Shown: positions 1-7,190 of the stretch, piece by piece
How positions within the stretch are numbered: position 1 is the first letter of the stretch
Layout of the letters: every line of letters starts with the position of its first letter
DNA from: Bacteroidota bacterium
Lineage (GTDB): Bacteria > Bacteroidota > Ignavibacteria > Tepidaquicellales > Tepidaquicellaceae
Length of the DNA stretch: 64,000 nucleotides
Assembly: GCA_018266895.1 (NCBI GenBank)
Contig: JAFDZQ010000059.1
Location: 1-64,000 of the forward strand
Reading direction: 5' to 3'
Program-made: the position numbers and the translations under genes
The notes under the pieces: model-generated
Seen by the model: the letters and a program-made list of their open reading frames with translations, nothing else
The model's database searches: none
Told to the model about the DNA's origin: nothing

Positions 1-27
1 CAGGCGCTTCAGGAATTCCTGCTTTTC

Positions 28-53
28 CGTTCCCAATCAGGAGATTGGAAACG
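28..53. repeat. Palindromic intergenic repeat
   Basis: The arms CGTTCCCAATC and GATTGGAAACG form an 11-bp near-perfect inverted repeat around a 4-base spacer. Sequences of this form recur between genes in many bacterial genomes, but no second copy was seen in this window. It may fold as a hairpin. No gene is visible in 1-87. Confidence 0.5.
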
Positions 54-87
54 AGGGAAATGATGTCCCTGTATCCCTCTGTCTGCC

Positions 88-206
88 GGGGCTGTCTAAA
101 AAGTCATTATTACCTATATGTCATTCCCGCGAATGCGGGAATCCAGAATGTAAATCGGCTTTATATATTTCCAATTTAACACCATCCATACTTTTTGGAC
201 AACCCC
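88..206. mobile_element. MITE-like element with imperfect terminal inverted repeats
   Basis: The ends are GGGGCTGTCTAAAAAGT (88-104) and ACTTTTTGGACAACCCC (190-206), which match at 15 of 17 positions when one is reverse-complemented. The 119-bp element has no coding capacity. It contains a second perfect palindrome at 123-142 (8-bp arms ATTCCCGC/GCGGGAAT). Terminal repeats of this kind with no transposase suggest a non-autonomous miniature transposon; no flanking target duplication is obvious. The right terminus, TTTGGACAACCCC, recurs at 30330-30342. Confidence 0.55.
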
Positions 207-228
207 GAACATTCTAAAATTCTGGTAG

Positions 229-255
229 CTATAAACATTTGATCCCTTCGGGATC
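229..255 (-). repeat. Palindromic repeat, left copy flanking hsdMS
   Basis: CTATAAACAT is followed after two bases by the palindrome GATCCCTTCGGGATC (241-255). The same ten-base tag reappears in inverse orientation as ATGTTTATAG next to a different palindrome at 3239-3266, on the other side of hsdM-hsdS. The layout (fixed tag plus variable palindrome) resembles REP-type repeats. It lies directly upstream of hsdM. Confidence 0.6.
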
Positions 256-303
256 ATAAATTTACACAAATTAAAAATATTTCAATTTAGAATAAAAAAA
301 TCA

Positions 304-1932
304 ATGCACACACAGGACTTCTCGGCAAAAACAAAAGAATTAATCGACAAACTTAAAGGAGTCTGCACTTCTTACGGTCTGGGTAATGACGGAAACGAAT
401 TTAAGATAATTACTCAGGTGTTTCTGTACAAATTTATGAATGATAAGTTTGGATATGAAGTAAAACAGATTGATCCGAAGCTGAATAAAGCAGACAAATG
501 GGAACTGGCCATAGCAGCTTATTCCGAAAAGGATTATGAAATGCTTTTTATGAAACTCAATCCGGACAGCGCAAGACTGAAACGCGAACACTTTATATCA
601 TATCTCTTCGGCAGACAGGATCAGGACCAGTTTGCGAAATTATTTGACGATACTCTGCGCGATATTGCAAAGATTAACAATGAAATATTCTCAGTAAAAA
701 CAGGCACCGGTGCTAAAATAACTCTGTTCGATGAACTGAGTCAGTATATCACAGACAGTTCGCAAAGAGATAACTTTTGCAAAGCACTTGTAAATCAGCT
801 TGTAAATTTCAGCTTCGAAAAAATATTCAGTCAGAAATTTGATTTCTTCTCTACTATTTTCGAATATCTCATTAAAGATTACAATAAAGACGGCGGCGGC
901 AAATACGCTGAATATTATACTCCTCACGCCGTATCGAAGATCATGGCTTCCATTCTTGTGGATAAACCCGTGAAAAATGTAACCTGTTATGATCCTGCTG
1001 CCGGGTCGGGAACATTGCTGATGAATCTTGCTCACGCCATCGGCGAAGACAAATGCACTATTTACTCGCAGGATATTTCTCAAAAATCTTCAGGAATGCT
1101 GCGGCTTAATCTCATTCTGAATAATCTCGTGCACTCTATTCAGAATATAATTCAGGGAAATACTCTGACCACGCCTTATCACAAAGACGGCGGCAAATTA
1201 ATGACATTCGATTATGTTGTTTCCAATCCGCCATTCAAATTAGACTTCAGCGACGACAGGAATAATCTTGATTCAAAAAGTAATCAAGAACGGTTTTTTG
1301 CAGGCATTCCGAACACTCCAAAAAAAGACAAAGATAAAATGTCAATCTATCTTCTTTTCATTCAGCACATAATTTATTCGCTTTCGGCAAAAGGAAAAGC
1401 AGCAGTTGTAGTTCCGACAGGATTCATTACCGCCCAGAGCGGTATTGAAAAGAAGATCCGTCAGAAATTGGTTGATGAAAGAATGCTGCGTGGAGTAGTA
1501 TCAATGCCGAGCAATATATTTGCAACTACCGGAACAAATGTTTCTGTTTTGTTCATTGACAAAGCCAATACAAAAGGCGATATAGTTCTGATGGATGCCT
1601 CCAAACTCGGGACAACTGTAAAAGAAGGAAAGAATCAAAAGACACTTCTTTCGCACGACGAAGAGCAGCTTATCATAAATACATTCAATAATCACGAAGC
1701 AAAAGAAGATTTCACGGTTGTAGTTTCTTATGATCAGATCAAAGAGAAAAACTATTCCTTCAGCGCCGGACAGTATTTTGAAGTGAAAATTGAATACACA
1801 GATATCACTCCGAAAGAGTTTAAAATTAAGATGGATGGATTTAAGAAAAATCTTGATGAATTGTTTGCTGAGTCAAAGAGTTTAGAAAACGAGATTAAAA
1901 AACATATTAATGGATTGAAGTTTGAATACTAG
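304..1932 (+). CDS. hsdM: Type I restriction-modification DNA methyltransferase subunit HsdM
   Basis: This is the N6-adenine methyltransferase subunit of a type I restriction-modification enzyme, which acts with HsdS at bipartite DNA sites using S-adenosylmethionine. The 542-residue protein has the helical HsdM N-terminal domain (about 1-150), the YTPHAV segment (205-210), the AdoMet-binding motif DPAAGSGTLL (230-239) and the catalytic motif NPPF (308-311). All signature residues are present and the length is normal. The ATG start at 304 follows the palindromic repeat region. The 3' end overlaps hsdS by 11 bp, so the two are probably co-translated. No hsdR lies in the window; it could lie to the left of position 1 or be absent. 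Confidence 0.95.
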   Translation: MHTQDFSAKTKELIDKLKGVCTSYGLGNDGNEFKIITQVFLYKFMNDKFGYEVKQIDPKLNKADKWELAIAAYSEKDYEMLFMKLNPDSARLKREHFISYLFGRQDQDQFAKLFDDTLRDIAKINNEIFSVKTGTGAKITLFDELSQYITDSSQRDNFCKALVNQLVNFSFEKIFSQKFDFFSTIFEYLIKDYNKDGGGKYAEYYTPHAVSKIMASILVDKPVKNVTCYDPAAGSGTLLMNLAHAIGEDKCTIYSQDISQKSSGMLRLNLILNNLVHSIQNIIQGNTLTTPYHKDGGKLMTFDYVVSNPPFKLDFSDDRNNLDSKSNQERFFAGIPNTPKKDKDKMSIYLLFIQHIIYSLSAKGKAAVVVPTGFITAQSGIEKKIRQKLVDERMLRGVVSMPSNIFATTGTNVSVLFIDKANTKGDIVLMDASKLGTTVKEGKNQKTLLSHDEEQLIINTFNNHEAKEDFTVVVSYDQIKEKNYSFSAGQYFEVKIEYTDITPKEFKIKMDGFKKNLDELFAESKSLENEIKKHINGLKFEY

Positions 1933-3223
1933 GAAAATTATTGTTTCAAAAGTATCTAAATTAAATTCAGAAACAATTTCTACCGCGAATCCGCCTCAAT
2001 ATATTCGGTATTTGGATACTGGAAGTATAACAAGAAATAAAGTTGAAAATATTCAATTATTAGATAGTAAAAAAGCTCCATTTCCAAGCAGAGCTCAGCG
2101 TAAAGTGAAAAAAGGAACAATAATATATTCAACTGTTAGACCTAATCAAGAACATTTTGGATTTTTAGATAATCCTGAAGAAAACCTAATAGTCTCAACT
2201 GGGTTTTTGACTATTGATGTTACTGATAAAGAAATAGATCCGAAATTTTTTTATTATTCGTTAACAAGAAAAGAACTTACAAATTATATACACACAATTG
2301 CAGTAAACAACGTTACTTCTTATCCTTCAATTAATCCTGATGATCTTGGAAATTTGGAATTAGAAATTCCACGAGAGAAGACAATCCAACAAAAAATCGC
2401 CTCAGTCCTTTCCTCCATAGACTCCAAAATCGAACTCAATAACCGCATCAACGCCGAGTTAGAAGCAATGGCAAAGACATTGTATGATTACTGGTTTGTG
2501 CAGTTTGATTTTCCCGATAAGAAAGGCAAACCATATAAAACAAGCGGCGGTAAGATGGTTTGGAATGAGGAGTTGAAGAGAGAGATACCGGAGGGGTGGG
2601 GGGTTGGGAAAATGTCTGAATGGATTAATATTGATAAAAGTGGAGATTGGGGAAATAATAAAATGGAAGGGAATTTCACGAAAAAAGTATTTTGTTTTAG
2701 AGGAGCTGATATAAACGGTTTAAATGGACTTGATGAATTAAAACCACCTGTGAGATATATTCTGGAAAAGAACTCATTTAAGATTTTGCAATCACATGAC
2801 TTAATTATTGAAATTTCAGGAGGTAGCCCAACTCAATCAACGGGTCGGCTTGCATTCATTACCGATGCAACAATAAAGAGATTTGAGTATCCTTTGATTT
2901 GTTCTAACTTTTGCAAACCCATATCAATAAAAAACAAAAAATTGCTTTACAATTTTGCTTTCTATTGGAATAGTTTATATGACAACGGTGCTTTTTTCGG
3001 TTATGAAGGAAAAACCAGTGGTATAAAAAACCTATTACTGGAATCCTTTTTAAATTCTTATTACACAGTAATTCCATCTGATAAAATAGTTAGTCAGTTT
3101 TATGTGTTTATGGAAAATGTTCAGGAAAAAAAACAGACTGCTTTAGCAGAAAACCAAAAACTTTCCGAGCTCCGCGACTGGCTTTTGCCGATGCTGATGA
3201 ACGGGCAGGTGCGGGTGGGGTAA
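1922..3223 (+). CDS. hsdS: Type I restriction-modification specificity subunit HsdS
   Basis: HsdS sets the DNA target of the HsdM complex. The 433-residue protein has two target-recognition domains, each followed by a coiled-coil spacer. The first spacer (about 160-225) contains QQKIASVLSSIDSKIELNN and leads into LYDYWFVQFDFP. The second ends in RDWLLPMLMNG (about 419-429). Both spacer cores are recognisable family signatures. Translation probably starts at TTG 1922, inside the last codons of hsdM. The recognition domains are visibly more AT-rich than the conserved spacer between them, as expected when such domains are exchanged by recombination. A fragment of a second hsdS 3' end lies at 3376-3423. 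Confidence 0.93.
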   Translation: MNTRKIIVSKVSKLNSETISTANPPQYIRYLDTGSITRNKVENIQLLDSKKAPFPSRAQRKVKKGTIIYSTVRPNQEHFGFLDNPEENLIVSTGFLTIDVTDKEIDPKFFYYSLTRKELTNYIHTIAVNNVTSYPSINPDDLGNLELEIPREKTIQQKIASVLSSIDSKIELNNRINAELEAMAKTLYDYWFVQFDFPDKKGKPYKTSGGKMVWNEELKREIPEGWGVGKMSEWINIDKSGDWGNNKMEGNFTKKVFCFRGADINGLNGLDELKPPVRYILEKNSFKILQSHDLIIEISGGSPTQSTGRLAFITDATIKRFEYPLICSNFCKPISIKNKKLLYNFAFYWNSLYDNGAFFGYEGKTSGIKNLLLESFLNSYYTVIPSDKIVSQFYVFMENVQEKKQTALAENQKLSELRDWLLPMLMNGQVRVG

Positions 3224-3238
3224 TTGGGATAATTAGTA

Positions 3239-3270
3239 CGAATCCGAAGGATTCGAATGTTTATAGAAAC
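3239..3270 (+). repeat. Palindromic repeat, right copy flanking hsdMS
   Basis: The palindrome CGAATCCGAAGGATTCG (3239-3255) is followed by AATGTTTATAGAAAC. The tag ATGTTTATAG is the exact reverse complement of CTATAAACAT at 229-238, so the two copies point in opposite directions around hsdM-hsdS. The repeat begins 15 bp after the hsdS stop codon. Confidence 0.6.
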
Positions 3271-3287
3271 AATAAAATGATAGAGCA

Positions 3288-3354
3288 TTCGACCCCATCG
3301 GGGTCGAACATTATTCTAACACATTTTCTAAAAACATAAAATCCCTTCGGGATT
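3288..3354. repeat. Two further palindromes between hsdS and its remnant
   Basis: TTCGACCCCATCGGGGTCGAA (3288-3308, written here as arms TTCGACCCC/GGGGTCGAA around ATC) is followed by AATCCCTTCGGGATT (3340-3354). The second has CTAAAAACAT (3328-3337) on its left, a one-base variant of the CTATAAACAT tag in the same orientation as the copy at 229. Together with 3239-3270 this makes a cluster of three palindromes in about 120 bp. Confidence 0.5.
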
Positions 3355-3375
3355 AAATCAATATATTTTTATCAT

Positions 3376-3423
3376 GATTCCCGCGACTGGCTTCTTCCGA
3401 TACTGATGAACGGTGATTTATGA
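3376..3423 (+). pseudogene. Remnant of a second hsdS 3' end
   Basis: The frame reads RDWLLPILMNG then DL and a TGA stop at 3421-3423. This matches the C-terminal signature of the intact HsdS just upstream (RDWLLPMLMNG). At base level 3381-3413 matches 3172-3204 at 30 of 33 positions. Only this short segment survives, so it is a gene remnant, most simply left by recombination between hsdS genes or by loss of a neighbouring specificity gene. Similarity begins abruptly at 3381. Confidence 0.7.
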
Positions 3424-3463
3424 AAAAGTAATAATAATAAATTAATTTAATTGTAATCTTACT

Positions 3464-4237
3464 ATGCTGGATCATTCAATATTAAAAATATTAGCCGAAG
3501 ATGTTGGAATGCCGGGCGATAAGAATGAATTAGAAAGATATTTTAGTTATCTTTCAAAGCGAGACTTATTGATTAATAATTTAAAAATAAATCAACATTA
3601 CATTATCGATCCAAGTCTGGGTAAACTCATTGTTTATTTAGAAGATAACATGATCAGTGAATATCATTTTTCTTATGAATCGGATATTACAAGGAAAGTA
3701 ATTTTAACGGAGTATACAAGGAATTCATTTGATCAGGAAAACGGAGCAGTTGTAGTTGAAGGTGAAAAAGATTATAGGTTTCAGTTCGGAGCTGATATAG
3801 ATTTATATAAAGAATCAGAGCCGTTAGTTCTTCCGGTAGAAGCAGAAGTAAAAATATATGCAATGTGTCTTCTAATGAATTTTTACAGGGATAAGGAGTC
3901 ATTTGACAAAGTTGCTAATAAAGAGCCGATAATTACTGCTTTGGGAACTCCTGCTTTTTTTGGAACGAAATTCATTTATCCGACTGGATTACTTCCGAAC
4001 GATTTTGATTTTTCGTTTCCTGCTTTAACATACATTACGGCAGAAGTACTGGATATAAAAAAGAAAATTAATACTGAAACAGAAAATGAATTTTATGTAA
4101 TTTTATGCAACAGCACATTAGGAGAATTCGAACTGCTCTGTTCACCAAGGTTTGTTAATGAAAATATGATCATAGGGGGTATTGCAGACGGAACTGTTTT
4201 ATTTAGAATTCAATTTATTAAAGCAATAGAAAAATAA
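3464..4237 (+). CDS. Protein of unknown function in the hsd-flanking island
   Basis: This 257-residue soluble protein is not recognised. It has no signal peptide, no membrane segment, no cysteine clusters and no obvious nucleotide-binding motif. The N-terminal 45 residues look like a small helical unit (DKNELERYFSYLSKRDLLI), possibly winged-helix-like. The rest alternates beta-type hydrophobic stretches with polar loops. The ATG at 3464 is chosen because the sequence before it is AT-rich and non-coding. It lies 40 bp downstream of the hsdS remnant and is followed after 33 bp by a membrane protein gene on the same strand. The island position hints at an accessory role, but no function can be assigned. 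Confidence 0.7.
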   Translation: MLDHSILKILAEDVGMPGDKNELERYFSYLSKRDLLINNLKINQHYIIDPSLGKLIVYLEDNMISEYHFSYESDITRKVILTEYTRNSFDQENGAVVVEGEKDYRFQFGADIDLYKESEPLVLPVEAEVKIYAMCLLMNFYRDKESFDKVANKEPIITALGTPAFFGTKFIYPTGLLPNDFDFSFPALTYITAEVLDIKKKINTETENEFYVILCNSTLGEFELLCSPRFVNENMIIGGIADGTVLFRIQFIKAIEK

Positions 4238-4270
4238 CTCTGACATATTAGAAAATAAATTAATACCTGT

Positions 4271-4726
4271 ATGGACGAAAAGACAAAAAACGGCGCAATA
4301 TTCTCCATTGTAATCTTAGCATTTTATTTATTTTTAATTAAGGTGCATATTCTTACGATATTATTTCTGGTTTTATGCATTTTGGTATTTGTATATCAGG
4401 CAGTATTTAAAAATAATCTAAAGCATAATTATTTGTTCGGGAAGAAAATTGACGAAGACATTGATAAGAAGAAATTAGAGAGAACTTACATTTTTATTTC
4501 ACAGGCAATTATTGCATTGGTTTATTTAGTATTTGTGTTTTCTGCAAACAGTAATTCGTTCAGTGGTTACAAACCTCACAATGCAGAATTAGGAATTTCA
4601 TTAATATTTGTAATTGATTTGATATTTGCATATTTGCTTTATATGAACAAAGAAGGAATTATAAAGGACAAAAAGGAACAAGAAAGAACATTTAATGATA
4701 GTTTAAGAAAATTTTTTAAGAAGTGA
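4271..4726 (+). CDS. Small four-helix membrane protein, unknown function
   Basis: The 151-residue product has four probable transmembrane helices at about residues 10-26, 28-46, 73-92 and 107-127, and a lysine-rich C-terminal tail (KDKKEQERT). There are no recognisable catalytic motifs. The spacing of 33 bp from the preceding gene on the same strand suggests a two-gene unit. Base composition is as AT-rich as its neighbours. No family is recognised. Confidence 0.65.
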   Translation: MDEKTKNGAIFSIVILAFYLFLIKVHILTILFLVLCILVFVYQAVFKNNLKHNYLFGKKIDEDIDKKKLERTYIFISQAIIALVYLVFVFSANSNSFSGYKPHNAELGISLIFVIDLIFAYLLYMNKEGIIKDKKEQERTFNDSLRKFFKK

Positions 4727-4827
4727 TTTATTCATATTTTACTTGAATAGTTTATAAAGGAAACTACTCATATAAGCGATAAAAATGAACCGGCTCCTCT
4801 TAAGATTTTAAATTTCTTTTTAGAAAT

Positions 4828-5394
4828 CTATAATATTTTTTTTTCTTCATCAAAACGGAATTTTCTAAATTCACCCCGGATTATTTTTTTGATATTCTCA
4901 CAAGCGGAATATAAACTCAATTTAGTTTTATATTGAAACCCGCAGTTTATGCAAAACCAACTGTATTTTTTAAATAATATCTTTTTTTCAGCAATTTCTG
5001 TTTTGCATTTGCGGCATAAAGGAATGCTTTTGACAAATAAATCTTCCGGTTTCGTCTGATTCATTAAATACAAATCCCATATATCACTATTAGGTGTTCT
5101 TATTATCCAAATGACATTTTCGTATTCTCTTTCAAATAACTCTTTCCAACCTATTAAAGGAATGATTTCATGGCTGGAAGCTGCTATATTTTTTTTATTT
5201 TGTTTTAAAAATAATAGAATCACTACTATTACTAAAGAAATTATCAAAATCAAATACCAATAATCATTGAATATAGTTAAATAATTATCTGTAGAATATT
5301 TTGAAAATGCTTATGTAATGACAATCAAAACAAGCCCACCGGTGATAGTTTCGAAAACATTATCTTTCCAAATGCTTTTAATGATTTTAAACAT
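4828..5394 (-). pseudogene. Membrane-anchored zinc-ribbon protein gene with an in-frame stop codon
   Basis: An ATG at 5394 opens a frame for 27 codons (MFKIIKSIWKD, then a hydrophobic run) that ends at TAA 5313-5311. The same frame reopens at once and runs to 4828, encoding a second membrane segment (LILIISLVIVVILLFL) and a zinc ribbon with two CxxC pairs (CRKC and CINC). One frame therefore holds both halves of a plausible two-helix, zinc-binding membrane protein of 188 residues with one nonsense codon at codon 28. A shorter product could still start at TTG 5253 (141 residues) and keep one helix and the zinc ribbon. No family is recognised. Confidence 0.6.
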
Positions 5395-5534
5395 AATAAA
5401 AATAAAATAAGAGAATCAATTGGAATTATTGAGATTCATTAAATAACTGATTTAACAGTTTTAAAAGCAAATGTTTGTTTATACTAAAATTTAAAATTGT
5501 TTATAACGACCATGAAAATATTTCAATAAGTATC

Positions 5535-6005
5535 CTAAGTCTCATTCACTTTCTTATCCGTATTTATTTTCAGAAACTCCGAAGGATTAAGAATAGGCAT
5601 AACTGCATTTTGAAGAAATGTCCCGGCGCATTTAGTGACGAAGATTGCCCGCGTATGTGATAAAGAAATTCCAATTATTGACGCTTCAAATGAATCAGGC
5701 AGGTTTAAAGAATTTTCTTTTTCATTTACGAATTCATTTAAATTATTTATCTCGAAAATGTTCGAAATACTGATATTACCTAATTCGGTTTTTTTCTCTT
5801 TATCTAAAAAAACTTTCATAGAAATCATTGAATTTAAAATATTCTCCTTAATATATCCCTGATTTAAAACATTAACCTCAAATGTATATTCATTAAAATT
5901 AGGTTCCTGAGCCTGCATTTTAATCAGCTCCTCTTTCAAATCTAAACTGAATTTTGTAACTAATATTCCTTTAATCGAAAATTCTATGTTTTTAGCTTCT
6001 TTCAT
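5535..6005 (-). CDS. SecB-like chaperone of a toxin-antitoxin-chaperone operon
   Basis: The 156-residue protein resembles SecB in length and in its pattern of long beta-strands followed by helices. Its C-terminal block has ISLSHTRAIFVTKCAGTF then MPILNPSEF (about 113-144), which lines up with the SecB region where LFPYAR and APVNF occur. It is the third gene of a minus-strand operon, 19 nt after a HigA-like antitoxin. In known TAC systems a SecB-like chaperone binds a C-terminal addiction segment of the antitoxin and protects it from degradation, so the chaperone controls toxin release. Assignment rests on pattern resemblance plus context. General export SecB is the alternative, but the operon makes it less likely. 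Confidence 0.68.
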   Translation of the reverse strand: MKEAKNIEFSIKGILVTKFSLDLKEELIKMQAQEPNFNEYTFEVNVLNQGYIKENILNSMISMKVFLDKEKKTELGNISISNIFEINNLNEFVNEKENSLNLPDSFEASIIGISLSHTRAIFVTKCAGTFLQNAVMPILNPSEFLKINTDKKVNET

Positions 6006-6024
6006 GAAATACTTTTATAAAAGA

Positions 6025-6459
6025 CTAATGAATGGTATTACTATTGTAACTTGGTTTTAAATATTTTAAAGATAAATTTTCACTGTTCTTAATCAAAAAA
6101 TCCGAATATTCGACATCAGCAATTTTAGTCGGGGAAACTATTATTGTTACTGTTTTAGATGATGAATATTTTATACCAAGATCTTCTCGAGCGAACATTG
6201 GAACAATCAATATTTTTTGATTCAGGACTTCTTCGATTTTTGCTACAGTTTCTAAAGTAAAATTGTGTCCGCCGGAAAGCCATTTTGATATTTCAGATTC
6301 TTTTTTATTTAACTTTTTCGCTAATTCTTTCTGAGTCATGTTGTTTCCATTTTTCATGTACTCATAAATTTGAGCTGTAATATCGAAGGATATCTCCATC
6401 ATTCTTTTCTTGAATGAAGGAATTCTGTTTTTGATTTTTTCTAAAACTTTACTTGACAT
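6025..6459 (-). CDS. HigA-like HTH antitoxin with C-terminal extension
   Basis: The 144-residue protein has an XRE-type helix-turn-helix at about 28-83 (MTQKELAKKLNKKESEISKW, then NFTLETVAKIEEVL), the form typical of HigA antitoxins. A tail of about 55 residues follows, with hydrophobic patches (TVTIIVSP and DFLIKN). In toxin-antitoxin-chaperone systems such a tail is the chaperone-addiction region. The gene starts 5 nt after the toxin stop and ends 19 nt before the SecB-like gene. Toxin first and antitoxin second is the usual higBA order. It probably represses its own promoter; the palindrome at 6943-6952 is a candidate site. Confidence 0.78.
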   Translation of the reverse strand: MSSKVLEKIKNRIPSFKKRMMEISFDITAQIYEYMKNGNNMTQKELAKKLNKKESEISKWLSGGHNFTLETVAKIEEVLNQKILIVPMFAREDLGIKYSSSKTVTIIVSPTKIADVEYSDFLIKNSENLSLKYLKPSYNSNTIH

Positions 6460-6464
6460 AACTT

Positions 6465-6944
6465 TTATTCTAATTTAAATATTAAATTCCCCTCAATTGA
6501 ATTATCAGTGATAGAAATCTCTTTATTCTTAATTCTTTCATCTACTTGCTTACAAACCAATTGTAATATTTTTACATGATTATGTAATTCTTCAGATTCT
6601 TGATATTTCTTCACGTGTTTGTAATCTCCACCACCCAAAATTACAGCTACTTTACTATACTTTAAACAATATAATCTCAGATCTTCGCTCTTAAGACAAA
6701 AAATATTGTCATCTATCTTTGATTCTTCTTTAAACAAACTTTCAATAACACCTCTTCTGTGTGCCATATTTTCGATATTACTGAATAAAGTATCAATTTT
6801 TCTCTTCTCAATATCTTCAAATTTTTCAAAAAATTCTTCAGCTTCTGATTTTGACTTACTTAATAACTTTATGGAATAGAATGAAGACTTGTCATTAGGA
6901 TTATGTGGTATGAATTCAACAATTTCAAACTCTAATAAATTCAC
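6465..6944 (-). CDS. RelE/HigB-like toxin of a TAC operon
   Basis: The 159-residue protein carries a RelE-like core at about 82-138: FCLKSEDLRLYCLKY, VAVILGGG, then a helix ending QVDERI. This pattern is seen in RelE/HigB-family mRNA-cleaving toxins of FCB bacteria. The N-terminal half (about 1-75) is helical and charged. Translation starts at GTG 6944, overlapping a perfect palindrome. It is the first gene of a three-gene operon with a HigA-like antitoxin (5 nt later) and a SecB-like protein. mRNA cleavage on the ribosome is inferred from the family. Catalytic residues in this branch are not firmly known. Confidence 0.7.
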   Translation of the reverse strand: MNLLEFEIVEFIPHNPNDKSSFYSIKLLSKSKSEAEEFFEKFEDIEKRKIDTLFSNIENMAHRRGVIESLFKEESKIDDNIFCLKSEDLRLYCLKYSKVAVILGGGDYKHVKKYQESEELHNHVKILQLVCKQVDERIKNKEISITDNSIEGNLIFKLE

Positions 6945-6952
6945 TTATAAGT
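6943..6952. promoter_or_regulatory. Candidate operator palindrome at the toxin start codon
   Basis: ACTTATAAGT is a perfect 10-bp palindrome overlapping the GTG start of the toxin gene. HigA-type antitoxins repress their operons by binding palindromes near the promoter, so this is a plausible site. A palindrome this short and AT-rich could also occur by chance. Confidence 0.3.
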
Positions 6953-7190
6953 TAATTAATTTCATATTTACAAAAAGGGCAAAATTTATGCTTATACTCT
7001 AAATTTCTAAAAATAAGTGATTTTCTACATTAAATAAAAGTATACTTTAACATTCCTGATTCTAATTTACATATTATCAAATTATATTTTTTTACATTTC
7101 CCTTTGGTGTTTCTCTTCCACCAACTGGGGAAATAAGATTCACCCCTTCATAACCTCACCGACAAAAATCACCTTATCACATAAAATTTT

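Noticed and set aside
5475-5862. Short plus-strand frames opposite the SecB-like gene
   Set aside because: They are antisense shadows with no start context or family resemblance.
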